Source: a virus. Taken from it: a DNA stretch of 33,838 bases. The first letter of the stretch is position 1. The number at the start of each line of letters is the position of its first letter. The DNA is taken from positions 1 through 33,838 of IMG/VR virus record IMGVR_UViG_3300022939_000072; one strand, given 5' to 3'. This document shows positions 1-9,600 of this stretch, piece by piece. The notes beneath the pieces were generated by a model, which was given only the letters and a program-made list of their open reading frames with translations, was not told where the DNA came from and made no database searches. A program made the position numbers and the translations under genes.

Positions 1-1232
1 CGGCCCCTAGAATATATAAAGGTAAAATTGATTCTTTGGTTGCTAAAATGACACCTTATGCTGATTTAATTCAGCTAACACATTTAAAGCTACAACAAGC
101 AATACAAAGAATGACTCCATCTGGAGTTTATATTGATGCTGATGGATTAGCTGAAATTGATTTAGGAAACGGCACTAGCTATAATCCGCAGGAAGCATTA
201 AACATGTATTTCCAAACAGGATCTATTATAGGTAGATCATTAACTGTTGAAGGCGATCCGAACCCAGGCAAAGTGCCTATTCAAGAACTTCCTGGTGGTG
301 GCGGAAACCAAGTACAATTATTGATTGGAGCATACAATCAATATTTACAAATGATTCGGGATATTACCGGATTAAATGAAGCAAGAGACGGATCTGACCC
401 AGATCCAAAAGCATTAGTTGGGGTTCAAAAAATGGCAGCTGCTAATAGTAATGTAGCTACAAGACACATATTAGAGACAAGCTTATTTATTACAAAAACA
501 TTGGCAGAAGCAATATCTTTAAGATTTAAGGATATATTAGAATTCCATCCAACAAGAGATATGTTTATTTCAAGTTTAGGGCAATTTTCTGTAGGTTCTT
601 TAAAAGAATTAGAAAACTTGCATCTACACGACTTTGGTATATTTTTAGATTTACAGCCAGATGAACTTGAAAAACAATCTTTAGAAAACAATATACAAGC
701 AGCATTAGCTCAACAAAGTATTTTCTTAGAAGATGCAATTGATATTAGAGAAGTTAGAAATATAAAACTTGCTAATCAATTACTCAAATTCAGAAGACTT
801 AAAAAGCAAATGACTGATCAGCAAGCTGCACAAGCCGCTGCTGTTGCTCAAGCTGAAGCGCAAGGTAAAGCACAAATTGAAATTGAAAATGCAAAAGCAC
901 AAGCGCAACAAGTCAAATCCGAAAGCGCTATTCAAATTTCAACAGCTGAAAATGAACTATCTATTAAGAAACTACAATTTGAAGCTGAAACTAAAAAGCA
1001 GTTAATGCAATTTGAATATGACTTAAATGTTAAATTAAAAGAGTTAGAATTATCTGCTCAAAAAGAATTGGTTGACAAACAATCTGAAACTCAAGAAAGA
1101 ATAGCTGACAAAAAAATATCAGTTAGCTCTATTTCTGGTCCACCAAAAACAGAAAAACCAAAACAATCATTTGAATCAAAAGGAAATGATGTTTTAGGCG
1201 GTTTTGATTTATCAAGATTTGAGCCGAAGTAA
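1..1232 (+). CDS. Portal protein, C-terminal part (5' partial)
   Basis: The frame is open to the left edge, so the gene starts outside the window; the TTG at 36 and the ATG at 48 are internal codons. The visible ~410 residues match the C-terminal half of a podovirus/crAss-like portal: a mixed alpha/beta region, then a conserved-looking stretch around TGLNEARDGSDPDPKALVG, where portals contact neck proteins, then helices. The last ~140 residues are a Gln/Ala/Glu/Lys-rich coiled coil ending in a short flexible tail (GGFDLSRFEPK). Portals form the dodecameric ring at one capsid vertex through which DNA is packaged and ejected. Position immediately upstream of a scaffold-like gene and the capsid gene supports the call. 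The family name is from recognition of sequence pattern, not a search. Confidence 0.75.
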   Translation, partial: APRIYKGKIDSLVAKMTPYADLIQLTHLKLQQAIQRMTPSGVYIDADGLAEIDLGNGTSYNPQEALNMYFQTGSIIGRSLTVEGDPNPGKVPIQELPGGGGNQVQLLIGAYNQYLQMIRDITGLNEARDGSDPDPKALVGVQKMAAANSNVATRHILETSLFITKTLAEAISLRFKDILEFHPTRDMFISSLGQFSVGSLKELENLHLHDFGIFLDLQPDELEKQSLENNIQAALAQQSIFLEDAIDIREVRNIKLANQLLKFRRLKKQMTDQQAAQAAAVAQAEAQGKAQIEIENAKAQAQQVKSESAIQISTAENELSIKKLQFEAETKKQLMQFEYDLNVKLKELELSAQKELVDKQSETQERIADKKISVSSISGPPKTEKPKQSFESKGNDVLGGFDLSRFEPK

Positions 1233-1238
1233 AAAATA

Positions 1239-1260
1239 AATTATTATATTATATTATATC
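1239..1260 (+). promoter_or_regulatory. AT-repeat leader (TTATA)n before scaffold-like gene
   Basis: The 22 bases directly before the ATG at 1261 are pure A/T with a 5-base period (TTATATTATATTATAT) and no purine-rich ribosome site. A nearly identical run lies before the ATG at 4107. Both are followed by ATGGAA. It could be an unstructured translation-initiation leader of the Bacteroidota type or a -10-like promoter element; the sequence alone does not decide. Confidence 0.35.
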
Positions 1261-2484
1261 ATGGAAGAAAATGTACAAGTAAAAGCTGTTGAAGGCACAG
1301 AAAATGTTTCAACACAAGAAAAAGAAGCTGCTGTATTGCAAGAAGCAATAGAAGCTGGCGAAGTAGATTCTAATTATGGGTTTCAAGACGACGGTGTATA
1401 TCGCGTGAATGTTGATAGCCCACCAAAACAAAAAGAAGATGCCATTCAAGAGCAAGAAACAACGCGCGTATCTATGGATGAACCAGCCGGAGATAGCGAA
1501 AAAGTGGACGAAGAAGTACGGGTCGAAAATACAGAAGAGCCAAGTCAAGAAGAAGAGGTAAATGTTTTAGAAGAAGTTATTGAAGAAGTTGTTGAAGAAA
1601 ATGTTGTTGAACAAAAAACACAATCTGAACAACAGGAAATTTCTGAACCCGAACAACCGCAACAAATAGAATATCCAGAAGACATCCAAAAGTTAATTAG
1701 CTTTATGGAAGAAACCGGCGGGGGTCTTGAGGATTATGTAAACCTTAATAGAGATTATTCTAAAATGGATAATACTACTTTGGTTTTTGAATATTTAAAA
1801 AACACAAAACCTCATTTAGATAATGAGGATATAAATTTTTTAATGCAAAAAGAATTTGCTTATGACGAAGAGGTTGCTGAGCAATCTGAAGTTAAAGCAA
1901 AACAACTTGCATTTAAAGAAAGACTATATGAAGCGCAGACGTTTTTTAATAGTTCAAAAGAAAAATATTATGCTGATCTTAAGTTAAGAAAGCAAACTGA
2001 TATTCCTGATGACTATAAAAAAGCTTATGAGTTTTATAACGAAGCAAGAGAATACGAAGAACAATCTAAAAAAGCAAAAGAAATATTTGATACTAGATCT
2101 GAAAAGTTTTTCCAAAATGATTTTAAAGGTTTTGATTTCAAAGTTGGAGAAAAGAAATATAGATTTAAAGTTGATAATACAGAAAAAGTAAAAACTTCAC
2201 AATCGTCAATTGAAAACTTTATTACACCGTTTTTAAATAAAGACGGGCACATGGAAAGAGTAGGTGATTATCATAAGGCTTTATTTGCAGCTAATAATGC
2301 AGATAAAATTGCAAATCATTTTTATGAGCAGGGCCGTGCCGATGCTATAAAAGAAGCTGCAGCTAAGTCTAAAAATATTGATATGAGCCCACGTACTGAT
2401 AATTCAGCCATAGCACCTACAGATAATAAAGTAAGAGTTGTACAAAGTGATTCTTCGGATCGATTGCGCATAAAATGGAAATAA
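1261..2484 (+). CDS. Acidic scaffold-like head assembly protein
   Basis: 407 aa. Residues 1-140 are extremely Glu-rich and low-complexity (many EE/EV/Q repeats), apparently disordered. Residues ~140-330 are predicted helical with Lys/Glu coiled-coil character (EAREYEEQSKKAKEIF), and the end is a short basic tail (RLRIKWK). A disordered acidic arm, a helical body and a basic C-terminal tail between portal and major capsid genes fit a capsid scaffolding protein, whose basic end typically contacts the capsid protein. No enzymatic motif is visible. The ATG follows the AT-repeat leader. It might instead be an internal or accessory head protein; the assignment is mainly from position and composition. 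Confidence 0.55.
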   Translation: MEENVQVKAVEGTENVSTQEKEAAVLQEAIEAGEVDSNYGFQDDGVYRVNVDSPPKQKEDAIQEQETTRVSMDEPAGDSEKVDEEVRVENTEEPSQEEEVNVLEEVIEEVVEENVVEQKTQSEQQEISEPEQPQQIEYPEDIQKLISFMEETGGGLEDYVNLNRDYSKMDNTTLVFEYLKNTKPHLDNEDINFLMQKEFAYDEEVAEQSEVKAKQLAFKERLYEAQTFFNSSKEKYYADLKLRKQTDIPDDYKKAYEFYNEAREYEEQSKKAKEIFDTRSEKFFQNDFKGFDFKVGEKKYRFKVDNTEKVKTSQSSIENFITPFLNKDGHMERVGDYHKALFAANNADKIANHFYEQGRADAIKEAAAKSKNIDMSPRTDNSAIAPTDNKVRVVQSDSSDRLRIKWK

Positions 2485-2512
2485 CTAATTAATTTTTAAA
2501 AACATTTAAAAA

Positions 2513-4039
2513 ATGGCTTTTACAAGTGGAATACCAGCAGCTTTGCAACCAACTCAAAGCAAAGCTCTTTATACTGGTAACTATATTGATTTTACAGACA
2601 GCTCATTTAATCAGTGGGCACAACAATTTTTACCTGATGTATACGAACAAGAAGTAGAGCGTTACGGAAATCGCTCTATCGGATCTTTCCTTCGTATGGT
2701 ATCAGCAGAAATGCCTTCAACTTCAGATCAAATTATCTGGACTGAGCAAGGTAGATTGCATACTCGTTATGCTAACATTATTTACTTAAGCTCTGCAGCT
2801 ACAATGCCTACTACAGGAACTACTCCTGGAACAGCTACATTATCTGCTTCTGGTGGACAAGTTATGAACTTTACTGTTCCTGCTGCTCAGCCAACAAGCT
2901 TAGGTATTACATCTCAAGGAACAACAGCTGTTAACTTTAGAAAAGGACAAACAGTTATGATCCAAGCACAGTCTTCTGCTACTTCTGGAATTGGAGGTAC
3001 TGGGTCTGTTGTTAAAGGTATTGTAACAAATGTATCTGGACAATACTTCCAAGTTAAAACTTTAACTGGAACTCCAGCTATCCTAGCAACTGAAAGATTC
3101 ACAGCTCTTGCTTATGGTTCTGAATTTGCAAAAGGATCTTCTAACTTTACTGAAAAGCTAGATCCTAGCTATGCTACATTTAAGAACAGCCCTGTTATTC
3201 TTAAAGAGCACTATTCTATCAACGGTTCTGACACTGCTCAAATCGGATGGATTGAAGTGACTTCTGAAAACGGAGCTTCTGGATATTTATGGTATCTAAA
3301 ATCTGAGCACGAAAATAGATTACGTTGGGAAGATTACTTAGAAATGGCAATGGTTGAAGGTGTTGAGCAAAATGGTACTGGAGCTACTCTAGACTTCTAT
3401 GATTCAAACATCACAGCTACTGCTAAAGGTTCTCAAGGATTCTTTGCTGCTATTGAAGATCGTGGTAATGTATATTCTGACTTTGGAGCACAAGCTTCAG
3501 GTGGAGCATTAACAGATTTTGACGCTGTTCTTAAGCAATTAGACAAGCAAGGAGCAATCGAAGAAAACATGCTTTTCTTAGGTCGCGATCTTTCTTTAGA
3601 AATTGATGACATTCTTGCACAGCAAAATGGAGGATATTCTGGAGGTACTTCTTTCGGGGTATTTAACAACAGCGAAGATATGGCTCTTAACTTAGGATTC
3701 ACAGGATACCGTCGTGGTTCTTATGATTTCTATAAAACTGACTGGAAATACTTAAATGATTTCTCTACTCGTGGAGGTTTCAAAGATATTGAAGGTGTAT
3801 TAGTTCCTGCTGGTACTTCAACAGTTTACGATCAAGTGCTAGGTAAAAACATCAAGAGACCATTCTTGCATGTACGTTACCGTGCTTCTGAAACAGAAAA
3901 CAGAAAAAACAAATCTTGGGTTACAGGATCTGTTGGTGGCGCTTCTAACTCTCCAATTGATGAGATGAGAATGCACTATCTATCTGAAAGATGTTTAGTT
4001 GTACAAGGTGCAAACAATTTCGTATTGTTTAAAGCTTAA
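2513..4039 (+). CDS. Major capsid protein
   Basis: 508 aa, the size of crAss-like/podovirus HK97-fold capsid proteins. It lies just downstream of portal and scaffold-like genes and just upstream of neck genes. The N-terminal region (SFLRMVSAEMPSTSDQIIW) and the long Gly/Ser/Thr-rich beta segments (residues ~95-200) suit a capsid protein with an inserted beta domain. Codon use is visibly different from neighbours, with more C-ending codons (TTC, AAC), as expected of the most highly expressed virion gene. The leader (2485-2512) is A-rich with no Shine-Dalgarno sequence. A strong hairpin follows the stop codon. Fold assignment is inferred from context and length. Confidence 0.8.
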   Translation: MAFTSGIPAALQPTQSKALYTGNYIDFTDSSFNQWAQQFLPDVYEQEVERYGNRSIGSFLRMVSAEMPSTSDQIIWTEQGRLHTRYANIIYLSSAATMPTTGTTPGTATLSASGGQVMNFTVPAAQPTSLGITSQGTTAVNFRKGQTVMIQAQSSATSGIGGTGSVVKGIVTNVSGQYFQVKTLTGTPAILATERFTALAYGSEFAKGSSNFTEKLDPSYATFKNSPVILKEHYSINGSDTAQIGWIEVTSENGASGYLWYLKSEHENRLRWEDYLEMAMVEGVEQNGTGATLDFYDSNITATAKGSQGFFAAIEDRGNVYSDFGAQASGGALTDFDAVLKQLDKQGAIEENMLFLGRDLSLEIDDILAQQNGGYSGGTSFGVFNNSEDMALNLGFTGYRRGSYDFYKTDWKYLNDFSTRGGFKDIEGVLVPAGTSTVYDQVLGKNIKRPFLHVRYRASETENRKNKSWVTGSVGGASNSPIDEMRMHYLSERCLVVQGANNFVLFKA

Positions 4040-4047
4040 TACTTTAT

Positions 4048-4079
4048 AGGGGACGGGGTGGCTTTGCTGCCCCATACCT
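4048..4079 (+). terminator. Hairpin after major capsid gene
   Basis: An 8-bp G/C-rich stem with two G-U pairs (GGGGTGGC at 4055-4062, loop TTT, GCTGCCCC at 4066-4073) plus a 3-bp outer stem (4048-4050 with 4077-4079). No T-tract follows, so it is probably a partial terminator or an mRNA 3'-end stabiliser that lowers expression of downstream genes relative to the capsid gene. Confidence 0.5.
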
Positions 4080-4084
4080 CTATT

Positions 4085-4106
4085 ATTAATTATATTATAT
4101 TATATT
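4085..4106 (+). promoter_or_regulatory. AT-repeat leader, second copy
   Basis: Bases just before the ATG at 4107 repeat the (TTATA)n pattern found before 1261; the shared core is ATTATATTATATTATAT. It lies directly behind the capsid-gene hairpin, where a restart of transcription or translation would be useful. Confidence 0.35.
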
Positions 4107-4880
4107 ATGGAAACTACAAAAAAAGCCCCAGTACGTAAGATTGAAAAAAACTGGGAAATAAAAGATAGAATATATGTTTTAACAGGCAATAAAGCTCCAA
4201 TTAGCTGGACTGTACAGTCAAAACATACTATAAGAAAACCTTTGTTTTGGTTTGATGAAGAAAACGGCGAACAAAAAGAAATTCGATATGCAACAAATCA
4301 AAAATCTTTATTTGCTGATGAACAAAGCGGATATGCTACTTTAGGTCACATTATTTTTTATGATGGCGTGCTTGAAGTTCCAAAACAACAACAAAGTTTA
4401 CAAAAATTAATGTCTTTGTATCACCCGCAAGCGGGTATGCTGTGGACAGAAATAGATGAAGTTAAAGAAGCTACTGATGAAATTGAATCATTAGAATTAG
4501 AACTTGAAGCTTTAAATCTTGTAAGAACATTAGATGTTGATCATTTAGAAGCAATTATGAGAACCGAATTAGGTTCGGCTGTTTCAAGCATGTCTTCTAA
4601 AGAATTAAAACGAGATGCTTATAGGTTTGCTCAAGATGATCCAGCTTTATTTATTGAGTTATCACAAGACGAAGATATAAAACTTAGAAATTTAGCTAAT
4701 AGAGCTGTTGAAATTGGTTTATTAAACTTAACTGACGATGGAACAGTATTTAAATTAGCAAATGGTAAAAAGGTAATGACTGTACCTTTTGATCAACATC
4801 CATATGGTGCATTAGCACAATATTTCAAAACTGATGAAGGTGTTGATTTGATGAAGTCTATTATGAAAAAACTTTCATAA
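4107..4880 (+). CDS. Head-associated protein of unknown function
   Basis: 257 aa, not recognised with certainty. Residues 1-110 look like a compact beta domain (WTVQSKHTIRKPLFWFDEE, then HIIFYDGVLEVP). Residues ~120-150 form an acidic helix (DEIESLELELEALN). Residues ~170-257 are helical and end with a segment around HPYGALAQYFKTDEGVDLM. A gene of this kind commonly sits between the capsid and ring genes in crAss-like and related uncultured phages, so a capsid auxiliary or connector role is plausible. It has its own AT-repeat leader and is bracketed by hairpins at both ends. No catalytic motif is visible. Confidence 0.6.
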   Translation: METTKKAPVRKIEKNWEIKDRIYVLTGNKAPISWTVQSKHTIRKPLFWFDEENGEQKEIRYATNQKSLFADEQSGYATLGHIIFYDGVLEVPKQQQSLQKLMSLYHPQAGMLWTEIDEVKEATDEIESLELELEALNLVRTLDVDHLEAIMRTELGSAVSSMSSKELKRDAYRFAQDDPALFIELSQDEDIKLRNLANRAVEIGLLNLTDDGTVFKLANGKKVMTVPFDQHPYGALAQYFKTDEGVDLMKSIMKKLS

Positions 4881-4886
4881 GAAAAA

Positions 4887-4917
4887 GGGTATAGGGTGAG
4901 AAATCAACCCTATGCTC
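4887..4917 (+). terminator. Intergenic hairpin
   Basis: An 11-bp stem with two G-U pairs (4887-4897 with 4907-4917; core ATAGGGT/ACCCTAT) encloses a 9-base loop, seven bases after the stop of the preceding gene. An alternative pairing GTGAG/CTCAC is possible, so the element could switch between two folds. No T-tract follows. Confidence 0.45.
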
Positions 4918-4936
4918 ACTAATTAATAAGATACGC

Positions 4937-5680
4937 ATGGTAAACATAAACGAGGTATATAATATTGTACTCACTATTACTAATAAAGACAATAGAGGTT
5001 ACATAACTCCAGAAGAGTTTAATAACTTAGCGGACCAAGCTCAAAATGAAATATTTGAAAATTATTTCAATAAGCAAGCAATGTATGAGTCTGGCGTTGC
5101 AATAAGCGCAGATTTTTCAGATCCTGTTTTATCAAATTCTGAAAAAATAAATATATTTTATGCTTCTTCAAATTTAACTGTTTCAAATAATTTATGGGCA
5201 CTACCAAGTGATTTATATAAAGTTGGTATTGTTTCTGTAAATAATGTTGATGCTGATTTAGCTTCTCATAAAGATTTAAAATATATAAATTTATCTCCGC
5301 TTACAGCTCCAGTTTCAACTCAGCCTGTATATACAATAAATGGTAATGCAATAAAAATATACCCATCTACTATAGCATCTAATGTATTATTGGAATATCT
5401 TAAAAAACCAAACAAGCCTAAGTGGGGTTATTTGATGCCTACAGCGCAGCAGGTTGCATCCGGAGTTCCAAATAAGCCTATATATGATTCTACAGTTTTT
5501 GATCCATCTACGGACGATTATGGCAATGCTGCAAAATCATTAAATTTTGAATTACACCCTTCTGAAAAAAACGAATTAGTATACAAAATACTTACTTTAG
5601 CGGGTGTTACTATAAAGCAAGCGGATGTGGCTGGCTTTGCACAATCAAAAGATCAACAATTACAAGCAACTGAACAATAA
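4937..5680 (+). CDS. Neck/ring protein 1
   Basis: 247 aa. The N-terminus (VNINEVYNIVLTITNKDNRG, then YITPEEFNNLADQAQ) is a helical pattern that I associate with ring proteins of crAss-like and related podoviruses, which sit under the portal and build the neck. The middle is beta-rich, and the C-terminal ~60 residues are helical with a Gln-rich tail. Its stop overlaps the next start (TAATGG at 5678-5683), implying translational coupling and equimolar synthesis with the second ring protein. The alternative is a head-completion/adaptor protein of the P22 gp4 type; both roles are in the head-tail connector. Confidence 0.6.
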   Translation: MVNINEVYNIVLTITNKDNRGYITPEEFNNLADQAQNEIFENYFNKQAMYESGVAISADFSDPVLSNSEKINIFYASSNLTVSNNLWALPSDLYKVGIVSVNNVDADLASHKDLKYINLSPLTAPVSTQPVYTINGNAIKIYPSTIASNVLLEYLKKPNKPKWGYLMPTAQQVASGVPNKPIYDSTVFDPSTDDYGNAAKSLNFELHPSEKNELVYKILTLAGVTIKQADVAGFAQSKDQQLQATEQ

Positions 5681-6603
5681 TGGCAATATCAAGAAAACCT
5701 TTAGACGTAGATAATTATTCCTTAGCAGAAGGCGGAACTGGAACAGCTATTGCAGGATATTACAGTAGAGTACATTTAAATGATATTATAAATAACTTTA
5801 TGATTGCTTATGTTGGTGATGGTAAAGTTTTAACTAAAGTGCCAAGATACGAGGTTGCATTTTGGGCGCAAAGATCTGTTCAAGAATTTAGCTATGATAT
5901 TTTCCATGCTGAAAAGAATATTGAAATTGAATTAAGTTCCACCTTACAATTATCTTTGCCGTCTGACTATGTAAACTATGTTAAAGTTTCATATGTAGAT
6001 TCTAATGGTAATCATCGTCCTATACAAAATGCAAAATATACCAAGCCTACAAAAGCCGTAATGCAAGATCAGGACTTTAGATATGTTTATGATCAGGATG
6101 GAAATTTAACTTTTAATGAAACTTCTGAAACTATTGAAAGATTCCAAGCTTCTGAAAAATTTTTAACAACTAAAGACTTTCAAAACTATTATGATGGTTA
6201 TTTTGATGATGACGATCTTTCTGCTTATGGTAGAAGATATGGATCTGAGCCTGAACGCCAAAATATAAATGGAAGCTATGTGTTGGATCTTGAAAATGGA
6301 AAAATATATTTTGATTCATTTTTTAGCGAAGGTGATTTAATAGCTTTTCAATATATTTCAGATGGACTAGGAGATAATGGTAATTTTGAAAACGTACTAG
6401 TACCTAAGCTTGCTGAAGACGCGGTATATGCAAATATGCTTTATAATTTATCTAAATTGCGCCCTTCAGGTGGCCCCACCGCTGCTCTTTATAAAAAAGA
6501 AGCTGCAGCAAAAATGCGTAATGCTAAATTAAGATTAAGTAATCTTAAGCTAGAAGAATTAACTCAAGTATTAAGAGGTAAGTCAAAGTGGATTAAACAC
6601 TAA
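5680..6603 (+). CDS. Neck/ring or head-tail adaptor protein 2
   Basis: 307 aa. The N-terminal ~90 residues (HLNDIINNFMIAYVGDGKVL, then EVAFWAQRSVQEFSYDIF) form a helical bundle pattern typical of tail-tubular-A/adaptor proteins. A beta domain follows (LSLPSDYVNYVKVSYVD), then an acidic insert, a further beta segment (YFDSFFSEGDLIAFQYISDG), and a basic C-terminal helix with an 'AAAKMRNAKLRLSNLK' motif. It is coupled to the upstream ring gene by a one-base overlap and followed three bases later by the tail-hub gene. A role in joining portal to tail tube is inferred. Confidence 0.6.
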   Translation: MAISRKPLDVDNYSLAEGGTGTAIAGYYSRVHLNDIINNFMIAYVGDGKVLTKVPRYEVAFWAQRSVQEFSYDIFHAEKNIEIELSSTLQLSLPSDYVNYVKVSYVDSNGNHRPIQNAKYTKPTKAVMQDQDFRYVYDQDGNLTFNETSETIERFQASEKFLTTKDFQNYYDGYFDDDDLSAYGRRYGSEPERQNINGSYVLDLENGKIYFDSFFSEGDLIAFQYISDGLGDNGNFENVLVPKLAEDAVYANMLYNLSKLRPSGGPTAALYKKEAAAKMRNAKLRLSNLKLEELTQVLRGKSKWIKH

Positions 6604-6606
6604 AAT

Positions 6607-9600
6607 ATGCCAGAAATCAAAAGACTCTTTAACGCGAGTCGAATGAATCGCGATTTAGATGAAAAAATGCTTAAGCCCGGAGAATATCGAGAAGCTTTAA
6701 ATATAAACGTTAGTAAATCTGAAAGCTCTGATATAGGTTCAGTTGAAAATATATTAGGGAATAAGCTTATTGTTGACACTACAATATCTAATGCTAAAAC
6801 AATTGGGCAATACAGAGATAATGGTGACGAAAAAATATATTATTTTGTAACCAACAATAATTCGTATAATGAAATTAATTCTGGCTCTCACCAGATTATT
6901 GAATACGATCAAAAATCAAATAAATCAACTATAATAGTAAACAGTGAGGATTTAAACTTTCATCAAAATTATCCAATAACAGGAATTAATCTAGTAGATA
7001 AACTTTTGTTTTGGACAGATGACAGAAACCCTCCAAGAAAAATAAACGTTGAAACGGCAAAAAATACGCCCGGCTATTATAATCTTGCAGCTAATATTAA
7101 TAATTTAATTTCGGTAGCTAAATATGCTCCGTATAATGCAGCAACTATAGTTGGGGTATCAGACGTTGACGAAAACGGTGATCCTATTACATCAAACTTT
7201 TTAGAAAACAAATTAATTAGATTTTCTTATAGATACCAGTTTGAAGATGGCGAATATAGCGTACTGGCTCCTTTTACGCCTGTGTGCTTTTCAAGATTAG
7301 ACAATGTAGATACTGTATCCAGTAACATTGATTCTTTTGGCGAAATTGAAACATTTGTAAATGCAATTAAATCCGTACAATTATCTATACCTACGCCTGC
7401 AAATTTTGGTATTGAAAAGGTTGAATTGATATATAAAGAAACAGGATCTAACTCTCTTTATGTTGTAGAAAAGAAAATTGTAACTACAGAAACTTCTGTT
7501 AACTTTTTCTACAAATCACAAGACCCCTTCAAAACATTACCCGCGGATCAATTGACAAGAGTATATGATTCCGTACCGAGAAAAGCAAAATCTCAAGAAT
7601 TAGCTGGTGGTAGATTAATATATGGTAATTATTTACAAAACTATAATATACCTGCTTTATCATTTACTGTAACCAGAACAGGCGAAAGCTCTGCAAGATA
7701 TACTGCACTTGATGATAAAATGTCTGTAAAGTCAAGAAGAACATATCAAGTTGGCGTAGTATTAGCTGATAAATTTGGAAGACAAACACCTGTTTTATTA
7801 TCTGAAACTGGTGGTGATACTGTTTTTGTTGACGCAAGCACAGGTGATGCTACCACTACTACAGCTTTTAATTCATTGCGTATAGCATTTTCGCAAGCTT
7901 CTATTGATGCTTTACAAGCCTTAGATTGGTGTTATTCTTATAGAATAGTTGTAAAACAAAGAGAGCAAGAATATTATAATTGGATTTCAGGAATTACAGC
8001 ATTAAATACAGTATCTCGTTTAGGAGACAGTATTAATAAAATACCTAGAGATCAAACAGCTGTTATACCCCCAAGCACAGGTAGCTCAATATCACCATGT
8101 AATGTTTCTGTTTATCCAAAAATATTAAATGGAGTAAACAAAACAACAGCTAGTTTATCTAAAATACAGTCTATAGCAAATCCATCTGGTCTTGCTACTG
8201 TACCAACAGATGGAGTTAGCGGAGGAATATGCGTGTTTGAAACAGAACCTATTATTTCTGATTTAGATATTTTCTATGAAACATCAACTGGAGGTTTGGT
8301 TTCAACATTAACCACAACTGCTATAGATATACAATTTTATAATTGTTATTTGTTTACATTTAGTTCAGGTGCTCATATTGAAATAAATAGATTAAGAGCT
8401 GGATATAATGAAAAAGCTTTTGATGTAGGAGTAAGAGCATATGTTACAAAAGAAAACTTTGCAGAAGAAAGAAGATTCAATACGCTAATTCATTCAAGCG
8501 GTTTATTTAATTCAAGAACAAATGTAAATTATATAAATCAATTTAATGAATCTGAAGGCGGCTTAACAATATCTTTAGATCCACAAGATGGATCAATACA
8601 AAAGCTTTTTGCGGATGACACGCAAGTTGTTGTTTTTCAAGAAGATAAGATTTCAAGATCTCCTGTAAATAAAAACTTTATATTTTCTGCTGAAGGCGGA
8701 GCGATACCTGTAACAACAAGTTCGCAGTTTTTAGGTACTATTGCACCATACGCTGGTGAGTTTGGTATTTCAAAAGATGCTAAATCATTTGCATATTATG
8801 GGTATGCTAAATACTTTACAGATAAAAATAGAGGAGCTGTAATGCGCCTTTCTCAAAATGGATTGGTTGAAATATCAAGAAACGGAATGAAAGACTTTTT
8901 TAGAGATGCTTTAAAAAATTCTACTGACGTTATTGGTTCTTATGATGAATACCAAGGGTTATATCACTTAACAATTATAGGTGAAGGATATGGTGGATTT
9001 GATGACACCAATATAGCTACAGCAGGTGATAACTATTTTACATTGTCTTTTGATGAATCTTCGCAAGGATGGACAAGTTTTAAATCATTTGAACAAGAGG
9101 GCGGCATTAGTTTAAATAATGTATATTACAGTTTTAAAAACGGTAAATTATGGAAACATAATGATAGCACTGTAAATAGAAATACTTTTTACGGGGCAGC
9201 CGCTGCTGAATCTTATATTGAACCAATATTAAATGATAACCCTTCTACGGTTAAAACTTTTAATAATATAAGCTATGAAGGTACTGAAGGTTGGGAACTT
9301 GACTTTTTACAAACCGATTTAGGTTCTGTTGGTGATGCTCCAGTACTAGATAGCTATAGTTTAATTTCTCTGCAATTATCAGGAGCTGTTAACAATAGCG
9401 TTGTTTCTGGTGAAAGATCTATCTATGCAAAAGAAAATGAAACTATCCAATGGGTAATTACTGCTAAGCCTAAAAACGCCGATTACCAATTTGAATCTGT
9501 AACGGATGTTGTTTTGTCTGGTAGCGGATTGACTATTCAAAATCCAACGCAAATAACAAATAACAACTTAGTATTTTTAATAAGTTATACCGCAGGCACA

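Noticed and set aside
36-36. TTG at 36 as the start of the first gene
   Set aside because: The reading frame is open to the left edge and the protein lacks the N-terminal half of a portal, so the gene is truncated by the window.
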